A DNA stretch of 64,000 nucleotides. Origin: Harenicola maris. Its GTDB lineage: Bacteria; Pseudomonadota; Alphaproteobacteria; Rhodobacterales; Rhodobacteraceae. Both the position numbers and the translations under genes were made by a program. The notes under the pieces are model-generated. The model made no database searches. It saw only the letters and a list, made by a program, of their open reading frames with translations, and was not told where the DNA came from. The stretch spans positions 992,001 to 1,056,000 of the forward strand of contig JADQAZ010000001.1 in NCBI GenBank assembly GCA_018524345.1, in the 5' to 3' direction. Positions 35,974 to 43,587 of this stretch are shown piece by piece (position 1 is the stretch's first letter; every line of letters begins with the position of its first letter).

Positions 35974-37083
35974 ATGACAACTCTGACCGAAATTGCCGCC
36001 CGTTTTCCCAAGCTGGACGCGGACCTGATGCAAAGCCGCCTGTCGCGGCCCGGGCCAAATGCGCGGGTGATCATCGACACGGACACGGCCAACGAGATCG
36101 ACGATCAATATGCCCTCGCTTGGGCGCTGCTCTCGCCAGAGCGTTTGAACCTGATCGGGGTGACGGCGGTGCCGTTCTCCTTTGCACATCACAAGGAGGG
36201 GTTGATCAAATCCTCCGAAATCCTGCGCAATGGCGGGCCAAAGGATGCGGCGGAAGAGAAGTTCATGGGCGATCTGGGCGGTTGGGCACAGCGTGTCGTC
36301 GACACGGGCCGCCGGGCCGAGGATGTCAAATTCGTCCTGCCGGACGAGGGGGCGGAGCTGTCCTATCAAGAGATCGTCACGATCTTTGACAAATGCGGCG
36401 TGCCATCGGACGGCAAGGTGTTCCGCGGCTCGACCCAATATCTGCCGGATTTTGACAATCCTGTTTCCTCGCCCTCGGCCCATTTCATCATCGAACAGGC
36501 CCGCAAACGCGATGAGGGGCCGCTTTATATCCTTGCCATGGGCGCGCTGACCAATATCGCCTCGGCTCTTTTGATGGCGCCCGATATCATCGACAATATC
36601 GTGGTGGTCTGGACGGCCTCTTTCCCGAGCTATGCACCCTTCTGCAACGAGCCTTCGCTGAACCTCGTGCAGGATCGGCTGTCCTCGCAGCTGTTGTTTG
36701 AATGCGGCGTGCCCCATGTCTATCTGCCGGGCTATCACGTGGGCGCACAGCTCAAAATCTCCATGCCCGAGATGGAGAAATTCGTGAAGGGCAAGGGCGC
36801 GATCGGCGATTACCTGTGGCACCTTTATACCCACAATCCCCTGCACGAGATGTTCGCCATCACGGGGCAGGAGACCAAAACATGGGTGATTTGGGACATT
36901 ATCAATGTCGCATGGCTCTTTGACGAGGGTTATGTGTCCACCCATATGACCACCTCGCCGCACCTCAATGACGCGCTCTATTGGGAGCAAAGCCCGGATC
37001 GCCACGCGATGCTGGAGGCCTATGACCTGACCCGCGATGCGATCTTCGAGGACTTTTACAAGGTGCTCGACAGGGCGCCCTAA
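35974..37083 (+). CDS. Nucleoside hydrolase-family protein (variant metal motif)
   Basis: A 369-residue IUNH-family protein that should cleave an N-glycosidic bond, releasing a base and a pentose. The calcium-binding motif, normally DTDxGxDD, reads DTDTANEIDDQYAL with two extra residues. GALTNIASAL and the C-terminal WDIINVAWLF region are family-like. It is also about 50 residues longer than typical. Ten bases separate it from the second permease, so it belongs to the transporter operon and links import to sugar release. Confidence 0.87.
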   Translation: MTTLTEIAARFPKLDADLMQSRLSRPGPNARVIIDTDTANEIDDQYALAWALLSPERLNLIGVTAVPFSFAHHKEGLIKSSEILRNGGPKDAAEEKFMGDLGGWAQRVVDTGRRAEDVKFVLPDEGAELSYQEIVTIFDKCGVPSDGKVFRGSTQYLPDFDNPVSSPSAHFIIEQARKRDEGPLYILAMGALTNIASALLMAPDIIDNIVVVWTASFPSYAPFCNEPSLNLVQDRLSSQLLFECGVPHVYLPGYHVGAQLKISMPEMEKFVKGKGAIGDYLWHLYTHNPLHEMFAITGQETKTWVIWDIINVAWLFDEGYVSTHMTTSPHLNDALYWEQSPDRHAMLEAYDLTRDAIFEDFYKVLDRAP

Positions 37084-37089
37084 GCCCGG

Positions 37090-37761
37090 TTAGCCGCCAA
37101 GGGCAAAGCGCTCCACCTCGTGGAACATGCCATCGGCATCCTGACCTGTAAGGGTCAGGGTGGCTATGGGAAATGGCCTTGGCAGGTGGGGTTCGAAATG
37201 CGCTTGTAAGGCGCGTTGCACCGGCTGCGTCTCCCCCTCGATCCTGCCGGTCAGGGTGATGTGAAAGCGGAACTGATCCAGCACATAGGGGTAGCCCCAG
37301 CGGGCCAGGTTGGCCTCCTGCGCCGGGGTAAGCGTGGCCTGCCTGCGCCGCGCGAGTTCCGCTGCCGAGGGCGGGGCGCGAAAGCTGTCCAGCTGCGTCA
37401 CCACGCGGGCGGCAAGGGCGGCGAGGTCTTGGCTCTCGCCGGTTGGCGTCAGGGCGATGAAATGGCCAAGGGAGCTGACCTCCATCCCTCGCAGGGATAC
37501 CGGCGCGGCATCGGCGCAGAGCGCGCCAAGTGCGCGGCGCAGGGCCTCTGCGCTTTGTCCCTCGGCCAGAAAGAAGGGCGGTTTGATCGTGCCGTGCATC
37601 CCGTAGCGGCGCGGCGTGGCGGTCAGCGCGGCGGCATCCAGCCCCAGCAAATCGGGCTGCGGGGCAGGGCGCCCCTGCGCGATGTTCCAGCCCAGCCACT
37701 CGGCTCCGGCCTCTGCCAAGGGGCCTTGGGGCGTGAAAAACACCGCATATCGCTCGAACAT
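37090..37761 (-). CDS. DUF1045 phosphonate-metabolism protein (2H phosphoesterase-like)
   Basis: A 223-residue protein of the DUF1045 family found in C-P lyase gene sets. Two HxT motifs, HGTIKPPF and FHITLTGR, mark it as a 2H (LigT-like) phosphoesterase. It is thought to act on the cyclic phosphoribosyl product in place of PhnP, which is inference. I chose the ATG at 37761 (MFERYAVFFTP), the family start. It is divergent from phnM with a 50-base shared promoter region and converges on the nucleoside hydrolase gene. Confidence 0.88.
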   Translation of the reverse strand: MFERYAVFFTPQGPLAEAGAEWLGWNIAQGRPAPQPDLLGLDAAALTATPRRYGMHGTIKPPFFLAEGQSAEALRRALGALCADAAPVSLRGMEVSSLGHFIALTPTGESQDLAALAARVVTQLDSFRAPPSAAELARRRQATLTPAQEANLARWGYPYVLDQFRFHITLTGRIEGETQPVQRALQAHFEPHLPRPFPIATLTLTGQDADGMFHEVERFALGG

Positions 37762-37811
37762 TGCAAAACTCCGCCTTGCGCCGGGGGGGCGCGATGCGGA
37801 TACATTCGTAT

Positions 37812-38966
37812 ATGAGCGTTCCGACACAAGCGATTTTTGCAAATGCCATGCTGGTTCTGCCCGGCGAGGTGATCCGGGGCGGCCTGCGCATCGAGGGCGG
37901 CGTGATCGCCGAGATCACCCAAGGCGGCGCGGTGCCAAAGGGGGCGCAGGATTGCGAGGGGCGGTTCCTTTGCCCCGGCCTTATCGAGCTGCACACCGAC
38001 AATCTAGAGCGCCACATGCGCCCGCGCCCCGGCGTGGATTGGCCGCACGGCCCGGCGATCCTTGCCCATGACCGCGAGCTGGCTGGTGCGGGGATCACAA
38101 CCGTGTTTGACGCCATGCGCGTCGGGTCGATCTCCTCGGATGGCGGCGCGCGGCGCTACACCAAATACGCCCGTGCCATGGCGGATGAGGTTCTGGCGAT
38201 GCGCCGCGCCGGTGCCCTGAAAATCCGCCATCACATCCACTTGCGGGCCGAGATTTGCTCTGAAACCCTGATCGAGGAGCTGGGGGAATTCGGCCCCGCC
38301 GATCAGGTCGGCATCCTGTCGCTGATGGATCATACGCCGGGCCAGCGGCAATTCCGCGATGTGCAGAAATTCGAGGATTACGTGTGCGGCAAGAACAACC
38401 TGCCGCGCGAGGGGTTCGCCGATTACATCGCTTTCCTCTACGGGCTGCAAGAGCGCCTCGGGGCGCGGCATGAGGCCGAGGCTGTTGCCGGGGCCGCGCG
38501 CCTTGGGGCAACGCTGGCCAGCCATGATGACACCACCGCAGGGCAGGTGGCCCATAGCGCCGATCTGGGGGTGAGTATCGCCGAGTTTCCCACCACGGTA
38601 GAGGCCGCCCATGCCTGCCACGCGGCGGGGATCGCCACGATTATGGGCGCGCCCAATCTGGTGCGGGGCGGCTCCCACTCGGGCAATGTAGCGGCGCTTG
38701 AGCTGGCGCAGCTCGGGCGGCTGGATATTTTGTCGTCGGATTATGTGCCTGCGGCGCTGCTGCAGGGGGCGCTGCAGCTGTCGGATATCTGGGGCAACAT
38801 GGCGGCGGGGATAGCGACGGTGACGCGCAATCCAGCGGCGCATGTGGGCCTGACGGATCGCGGGGCGATCGCACTGGGGCAAGCCGCCGATCTGGTGCTG
38901 TTTGGCCGTCTGGACGGGGCGCCGATGGTGCATGAGGTGTGGTCGCAGGGGCGGCGTGTGTCCTGA
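37812..38966 (+). CDS. phnM: Ribose 1-methylphosphonate 5-triphosphate diphosphatase PhnM
   Basis: An amidohydrolase-superfamily enzyme of the C-P lyase pathway that removes diphosphate from the 5-triphosphate intermediate. The 384-residue protein has the PhnM metal motif LIELHTDNLERH, TTVFDAMRVGS, SLMDHTPGQRQF, SHDDTT and the late SSDYVP. The ATG at 37812 is chosen because the conserved start FANAMLVLPGEVI follows. No phnG-L or phosphonate transporter genes lie in the window, so the pathway core must be elsewhere. Confidence 0.94.
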   Translation: MSVPTQAIFANAMLVLPGEVIRGGLRIEGGVIAEITQGGAVPKGAQDCEGRFLCPGLIELHTDNLERHMRPRPGVDWPHGPAILAHDRELAGAGITTVFDAMRVGSISSDGGARRYTKYARAMADEVLAMRRAGALKIRHHIHLRAEICSETLIEELGEFGPADQVGILSLMDHTPGQRQFRDVQKFEDYVCGKNNLPREGFADYIAFLYGLQERLGARHEAEAVAGAARLGATLASHDDTTAGQVAHSADLGVSIAEFPTTVEAAHACHAAGIATIMGAPNLVRGGSHSGNVAALELAQLGRLDILSSDYVPAALLQGALQLSDIWGNMAAGIATVTRNPAAHVGLTDRGAIALGQAADLVLFGRLDGAPMVHEVWSQGRRVS

Positions 38967-39135
38967 ATTGGCGGGGGCTTCGCCCTTAAGACGTGGGTCT
39001 GTAATCGAAAATCATTTTCTGTGCATTTTCCCGAAGTCGTCCTTTGAGAATGGCATGTTTGGGGCTAGGTTGGCGGCGTGCTGAGTTATTTTTTCACGCA
39101 TCTAAATCCATTTTTCAAATCAGGGGGGCAGTTTC

Positions 39136-39525
39136 ATGCCACTTATGCCTTATGACGAGGCCGTCGAGGAAATCCGTAGCAATTTTTCGCAAGGCGCTGC
39201 GCGCAGCGGTGTTGTGAACTACTACGGCGCGCAGGCGGCGAGCAACTATCCACATTTACATGTAAAGATTGACGGCACGAAGATCGTTTACATGGGGTTG
39301 ACCTATGGGCCCGGTGGCCCTCATGCCATTGATATTGTGTTGAACGGTGTGCTCCAGCAGAGCAATTTGCCGAGGTTCCTTGCCAACCTACCGTCTTGCA
39401 ATGTGCCTATGAAAACGCAGGCTTCCGCCATGCGTATTGTTAATCATGTTGGGGCGCCAACCAAATCCAATGTGATCACTGGCGAGTATAACGCCGATTT
39501 TCCGGGGCTCGGCCAAAAGCATTGA
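39136..39525 (+). CDS. Hypothetical protein in lower-GC island
   Basis: A 129-residue protein without signal peptide or membrane segment. It has aromatic and Gly-rich turns (NYYGAQAASNYPHLHVKIDG, YMGLTYGPGGPH) and no motif I recognise. A GGGGGG ribosome site precedes the ATG. The gene and its upstream region are visibly less GC-rich than the surroundings and the codon choice is looser, which suggests recent acquisition. It is alone between phnM and a convergent DUF882 gene. Confidence 0.55.
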   Translation: MPLMPYDEAVEEIRSNFSQGAARSGVVNYYGAQAASNYPHLHVKIDGTKIVYMGLTYGPGGPHAIDIVLNGVLQQSNLPRFLANLPSCNVPMKTQASAMRIVNHVGAPTKSNVITGEYNADFPGLGQKH

Positions 39526-39545
39526 GCCAAGCTTCTTAAAACGCC

Positions 39546-39577
39546 ACAGGGCGGCCCGATCTCTCGGCCCGCCCTGT
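39546..39577. terminator. Hairpin between convergent genes
   Basis: ACAGGGCGG (39546-39554) pairs with CCGCCCTGT (39569-39577), with an inner CCGA/TCGG helix. On the leftward strand it is followed by GGCGTTTTAAG, so it most likely ends the DUF882 transcript. Confidence 0.6.
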
Positions 39578-39606
39578 TGCTGATCTGACAAAGTGTTTTA
39601 AGAGCT

Positions 39607-40194
39607 TTAGCGGCCCCAGGTGCGCACTGTGCCGCAGTCCATATGGACAAAGTTCGAGCCGGAGTATTTGCCAACGCCGCCTGCACCGCAGGAGGCCGCA
39701 GCCTTGAAAATCTGCCCGACGGAGCGGGAGCCAAGGCGAAGGTCGGCGGCTTGCCCCTTCATGTGCAGGGATGTCTTGGCAACGCCGCTCGAGCGGGAGC
39801 GTAGCATCGCATTGGTCTGCGGTGTGCGGTAGCCGGACAAAAGCGTGTAGGGCTCCGTCACGCCCAGAAGGCGATGCGAGGCGGCCATAATGTCGATAGT
39901 GCGAAGGTCCATCTCGATCACCGCATCGCGGCGCCAGTCGCGCATGAAGTAGTTCACTTCCTTTACCGCGTCTTTGATGTAGGAGCCTTCGATCCAGTAG
40001 ATCGTGTCCATCTTTTCGCCGGTGCGGCCCGAATACATACGGATGCGGCGGATATCGCCTGCGCCGCGTGCATATGCCGGCGCTGCGGAGAAAAGAGGAG
40101 CGGCGGTTACTGCTGTTGCTGCAAATGCGGCCAAAACGCCCCTGCGTGTTAGCTGCGTCGAACCCTTTGAAGTGGTCATACGTGCCTGTCCCAT
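39607..40194 (-). CDS. DUF882 peptidoglycan endopeptidase, MepK/YcbK-like, Tat-exported
   Basis: A 195-residue periplasmic M15-like zinc peptidase. A Tat signal (TRRGVLAAFAATA after a basic region) directs export. The zinc site is His144 and Asp151 (SLHMKGQAADLR) plus His184 (NFVHMDCG); GYRTPQTN is the family substrate motif. In E. coli the homologue MepK cuts 3-3 cross-links made by L,D-transpeptidases. It is divergent from exactly such an enzyme. An internal ATG at 40179 is an alternative start. Confidence 0.9.
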   Translation of the reverse strand: MGQARMTTSKGSTQLTRRGVLAAFAATAVTAAPLFSAAPAYARGAGDIRRIRMYSGRTGEKMDTIYWIEGSYIKDAVKEVNYFMRDWRRDAVIEMDLRTIDIMAASHRLLGVTEPYTLLSGYRTPQTNAMLRSRSSGVAKTSLHMKGQAADLRLGSRSVGQIFKAAASCGAGGVGKYSGSNFVHMDCGTVRTWGR

Positions 40195-40558
40195 GCCCGA
40201 AGGGCCATTCGGCCCTGTTATTACCCATCCCCCGATGTCCCTTAGCTATGCCACAGCAGGAATCACGGGCCAAGTGCGTTTTCGATACGGTGCAAAATAC
40301 GCGGTGATTTGCGCGAAATTTTGCCTAAATAGAGTTACTAGGTGATGAATGCGCCGAAATTCCCCCTAAGCGACAGAAATGCCACAGCGGATTTTCCTGC
40401 CCAAATTTTTTCTAAACCTTTGTTTTTACGCGGCTAAAGGGGTTTTTTCGGCTCAGCCGATTTTTGCCGAGCTTGGAACATCTAGTAGCCCAGCACTGCC
40501 ATTTGCATACAGGTTGGTGTAGGCTTCACTTGAAACACGACTGGTTGAGGGATTTCTA
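40195..40558. other. Divergent control region of the DUF882 and L,D-transpeptidase genes
   Basis: This 364-base gap has no gene. CCGAAGGGCCATTCGG near 40197 is a short hairpin at the 5' end of the DUF882 gene. TCGGC (40448-40452) and GCCGA (40456-40460) around TCA, followed by TTTTT, make a small terminator-like hairpin in the leader of the transpeptidase gene. The middle is AT-rich. I could not assign a promoter with confidence. Confidence 0.4.
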
Positions 40559-42169
40559 ATGATTTTTAGCATCGCACGTCGTCTGACTTTGGCGACATTC
40601 TTGGCGACTGCGGGGGCTGTTACTGTGCCCGTGATGGTGCCGCAGATGGCGCAGGCACAGACAACAGGATTTAAACAGGCACTTGCTGCGGCCGTTTCCG
40701 ATAACAAATCGGTTGCCGCCTTCTACAAGGCCAATGGGTATTCCCCGATCTTTGTCGGCACGAAAGACCGCGGGCGGCGCTCGGCGCTGCTCAAGGCGCT
40801 GCGCACGGCCGATGTGCATGGCCTGCCAGCCGCGCGTTATCGTATGCAAGAGCTTGAAGCCGCTTTCAAAGCCGCCCGTTCCCCCAAGGATCGTGGCCGG
40901 GTAGAGGGCATGGCCGCTAAGATTTTCGTTCAATTCGCACGTGACCTGCAGTCCGGCGCGCTTGAGCCGCACCGCGTAGACAGCGGCATCGTGCGCGTTA
41001 TCCCGCGCCGTGATGCGGGCGCCATGCTGGCCAGCTATTCCGGTAAATCCCCTGCGGCCTTTATGAAAAGCCTCGCACCGCGCACACCCGAATATGCGCG
41101 GCTGATGAAGGAAAAGATGAAGCTCGAGAAAGTCGTCGGTCAAGGCGGCTGGGGCCCGAAGGTTCAAGCCAGCGCCGTTAAACCCGGCCAGTCCGGCGGC
41201 GCGGTGGTAGAGCTTCGTAACCGTCTGATCGCCATGGGCTACCTCAAGCGGACCTCGACCCCCGCCTATGACGGCAACATGCAAAAAGCGGTTCAGCTGT
41301 TCCAATTCGACCATGGCCTTGTGGCCGATGGCGTTGCGGGCGAGACAACGATCAAGGAAGTCAACACCACGGCCCAGAAACGCCTGAGCCAGGTGATCGT
41401 TGCCATGGAGCGCGAGCGTTGGATGGAAGGGGCCCGCGGCGACCGTCACGTGCTGGTGAACATCCCCGACTTCTCTGCCAAGATCATGGACAACGGCAAG
41501 GTGACCTTCCAGACTCGCACGGTTGTTGGCGCCAATACATCCGACCGCCGCACGCCGGAATTCTCCGACATTATGGAGCATATGGTCATCAACCCGACAT
41601 GGAACGTGCCGCGTTCCATCGCGACCAAGGAATACCTGCCGCTGTTCCAGAAGAACCGCAATGCCGCCGGTCATTTGCAGCTGTATGATAACCGTGGCCG
41701 CAAGGTGAGCCGCGCGAATATCAACTTTGCGAGCTACAACGCGCGCACCTTCCCCTATGCGATCAAGCAGCCACCGAGCCGCCGCAACGCCTTGGGTCTT
41801 GTGAAGTTCATGTTCCCGAACAAGCACAATATTTATCTGCATGACACGCCTGCGAAAAACCTGTTCGGCCGCGATGTGCGTGCCTTCAGCCATGGCTGTG
41901 TGCGCCTGAACGACCCGTTTGATTTCGCCTATGCCTTGCTGGCCAAACAGCAAAAGGATCCGGTGGGCTTCTTTCAAGCGCGTTTGAAAACCGGCAACGA
42001 GAATGTCGTGCCTTTGCAAAAGCAGGTGCCGGTGCACATCATCTATCGCACCGCTTTCACCCAGCCCAAGGGGCGCATCAACTATCGCCGTGATATCTAT
42101 GGCCGTGATGCGGCCCTGTGGAACGCGCTGCAAAAGGCAGGTGTGACCTTGCGCGCGGCGAAAGGTTAA
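40559..42169 (+). CDS. L,D-transpeptidase, YcbB/LdtD-like
   Basis: A 536-residue periplasmic enzyme that forms 3-3 (mDAP-mDAP) peptidoglycan cross-links. A Sec signal peptide covers about residues 1-34 (ending AQAQ). A scaffold region follows, then a peptidoglycan-binding domain near residues 212-268 (VVELRNRLIAMGYL) and the YkuD catalytic domain with Cys447 in SHGCVRL. Length and order match E. coli LdtD. It is divergent from the DUF882 endopeptidase and precedes lpxD, so the region serves the envelope. Confidence 0.94.
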   Translation: MIFSIARRLTLATFLATAGAVTVPVMVPQMAQAQTTGFKQALAAAVSDNKSVAAFYKANGYSPIFVGTKDRGRRSALLKALRTADVHGLPAARYRMQELEAAFKAARSPKDRGRVEGMAAKIFVQFARDLQSGALEPHRVDSGIVRVIPRRDAGAMLASYSGKSPAAFMKSLAPRTPEYARLMKEKMKLEKVVGQGGWGPKVQASAVKPGQSGGAVVELRNRLIAMGYLKRTSTPAYDGNMQKAVQLFQFDHGLVADGVAGETTIKEVNTTAQKRLSQVIVAMERERWMEGARGDRHVLVNIPDFSAKIMDNGKVTFQTRTVVGANTSDRRTPEFSDIMEHMVINPTWNVPRSIATKEYLPLFQKNRNAAGHLQLYDNRGRKVSRANINFASYNARTFPYAIKQPPSRRNALGLVKFMFPNKHNIYLHDTPAKNLFGRDVRAFSHGCVRLNDPFDFAYALLAKQQKDPVGFFQARLKTGNENVVPLQKQVPVHIIYRTAFTQPKGRINYRRDIYGRDAALWNALQKAGVTLRAAKG

Positions 42170-42187
42170 GCCAGTTATGCGGTCATG

Positions 42188-43279
42188 ATGACCCACACTG
42201 TAGAACAGATTGCCTCGGCAATCGGAGCGCAGGCCGAGGGAAACCTCGGCCTTTTGCTTGCCGGAGCCGCCGAACCTGCGCAGGCTCGCGCCCATCAGCT
42301 TGCCATGGCCATGTCCCCCGAATTTGCAGAGCAGATCGGGCAGGGCGCAGCGCAGGTGGCGGTTATGGCCGAGGGCGCCGATTGGCGCGCCTATGGGCTT
42401 GAGGCCGCGATCCTTGTGCCGCGCCCCCGCTTTGCCATGGCCCGCGTCACGCAGGCCTTTGATCCGGGGCCGGAAATGGCGCCCGGAATCCACCCCTCCG
42501 CCGTGGTCGACCCGAGCGCCGACATCGCCGAGGGCGCCAGCATCGGCCCCTTGGCCGTGATCGGGCGCGATGTGCGCATCGGGCCAAGGGCGCGTATCGC
42601 CAGCCATGTCACTATCGGGGCAGGGGCGGTGATCGGGGCCGATGCCCTGCTGTTTGAAAAGGTGCATATCGGGCATCACTGCGTCATCGGTGACCGGTTT
42701 ATCGCCCAGCCGGGTGCGGTGGTGGGCGGCGACGGGTTCTCTTTCGTCACGCCAGAGGCCGGCGCGGTCGAGGCTGTGCGCAGCTCCCTTGGGGATCGCG
42801 GCGGGTTGCGCCAACAGGCCTATGCCCGCATCCATTCCCTTGGCGCGGTGCGCATCGGCGATGACGTGGAGCTGGGGGCCAACACCTGCGTTGATCGCGG
42901 CACCGTGGCCGACACGGTGATCGGGCGGGGGACAAAGCTCGACTGCCTGATCCTTGTAGGGCACAACGTGCAGATCGGCGAGGATTGCCTGCTGTGCGGC
43001 CAATGCGGCGTTGCGGGGTCCTCGCGCCTTGGCAACCGCGTGGTCATTGGCGGCATGGCGGGGGTGGCCGATCATGTCACCCTTGGCGATGATGTGATTG
43101 CGGGGGCGGCGGCGATCATTCGCTCCAACCAGCCTGCGGGGCGTGTCCTCTTGGGCGATCCAGCGATCGAGATGTCCGCCTCCATTCAGGGCTACAAGAA
43201 CATGCGCCGCCTACCGCGACTGTTTGCCCAAGTGGCAGAGCTGCGAAAGACTCTTTCAAAGCCTGACAGCAACGATTAA
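42188..43279 (+). CDS. lpxD: UDP-3-O-acylglucosamine N-acyltransferase LpxD
   Basis: Third enzyme of lipid A synthesis: transfers a 3-hydroxyacyl chain from ACP to the 2-amino group of UDP-3-O-acylglucosamine. About 363 residues, with an N-terminal uridine-binding domain and a left-handed beta-helix of hexapeptide repeats (IHPSAVVDPSADIAEGA, IGPLAVIGRDV, ...). The catalytic His is in LVGHNVQIGE. Two ATGs stand in tandem at 42185 and 42188. It is followed by an acyl carrier protein and a ketoacyl synthase rather than by fabZ-lpxA, which must lie elsewhere. Confidence 0.94.
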   Translation: MTHTVEQIASAIGAQAEGNLGLLLAGAAEPAQARAHQLAMAMSPEFAEQIGQGAAQVAVMAEGADWRAYGLEAAILVPRPRFAMARVTQAFDPGPEMAPGIHPSAVVDPSADIAEGASIGPLAVIGRDVRIGPRARIASHVTIGAGAVIGADALLFEKVHIGHHCVIGDRFIAQPGAVVGGDGFSFVTPEAGAVEAVRSSLGDRGGLRQQAYARIHSLGAVRIGDDVELGANTCVDRGTVADTVIGRGTKLDCLILVGHNVQIGEDCLLCGQCGVAGSSRLGNRVVIGGMAGVADHVTLGDDVIAGAAAIIRSNQPAGRVLLGDPAIEMSASIQGYKNMRRLPRLFAQVAELRKTLSKPDSND

Positions 43280-43315
43280 ACATTCGGCAACTTCAGAAAA
43301 GAGAATGCGAGAGCC

Positions 43316-43585
43316 ATGGCCGAGCAAGATGTTCAAAGCAAAGTAATTGAAATCATCGCCGAACAAGCGGTTCTGGAGCCGTCCGATGTCAAGATGACCT
43401 CCACGCTGGAGGACCTCGGCATTGACAGCCTCGGCCTTGTGGAAAGCATCTTTTCGATCGAAGAGGCCTTCGATATCTCGGTTCCCTTCAACGCCAATGA
43501 TCCCAGCGAAAGCGATTTTGACATCACCTCTGTGGCCACAATCATCGCGGGCATTCAGGGCCTGATCGAAAAGCAGACGTCCTGA
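43316..43585 (+). CDS. Specialised acyl carrier protein
   Basis: An 89-residue acidic carrier protein; the phosphopantetheine serine is Ser38 in LGIDSLGLVES. It differs from a housekeeping AcpP in its long loop after helix II (NANDPSESDFDITSV). It lies between lpxD and a ketoacyl synthase, two bases before the latter. A role in supplying an unusual acyl chain for lipid A, as AcpXL does in rhizobia, is inferred from context; the sequence itself is not close to AcpXL. Confidence 0.9.
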   Translation: MAEQDVQSKVIEIIAEQAVLEPSDVKMTSTLEDLGIDSLGLVESIFSIEEAFDISVPFNANDPSESDFDITSVATIIAGIQGLIEKQTS

Positions 43586-43587
43586 TT

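Noticed and set aside
35038-37005. 655-codon minus-strand frame opposite the permease and nucleoside hydrolase genes
   Set aside because: It is the shadow of two well-supported genes and its composition is low-complexity Arg/His/Gln.
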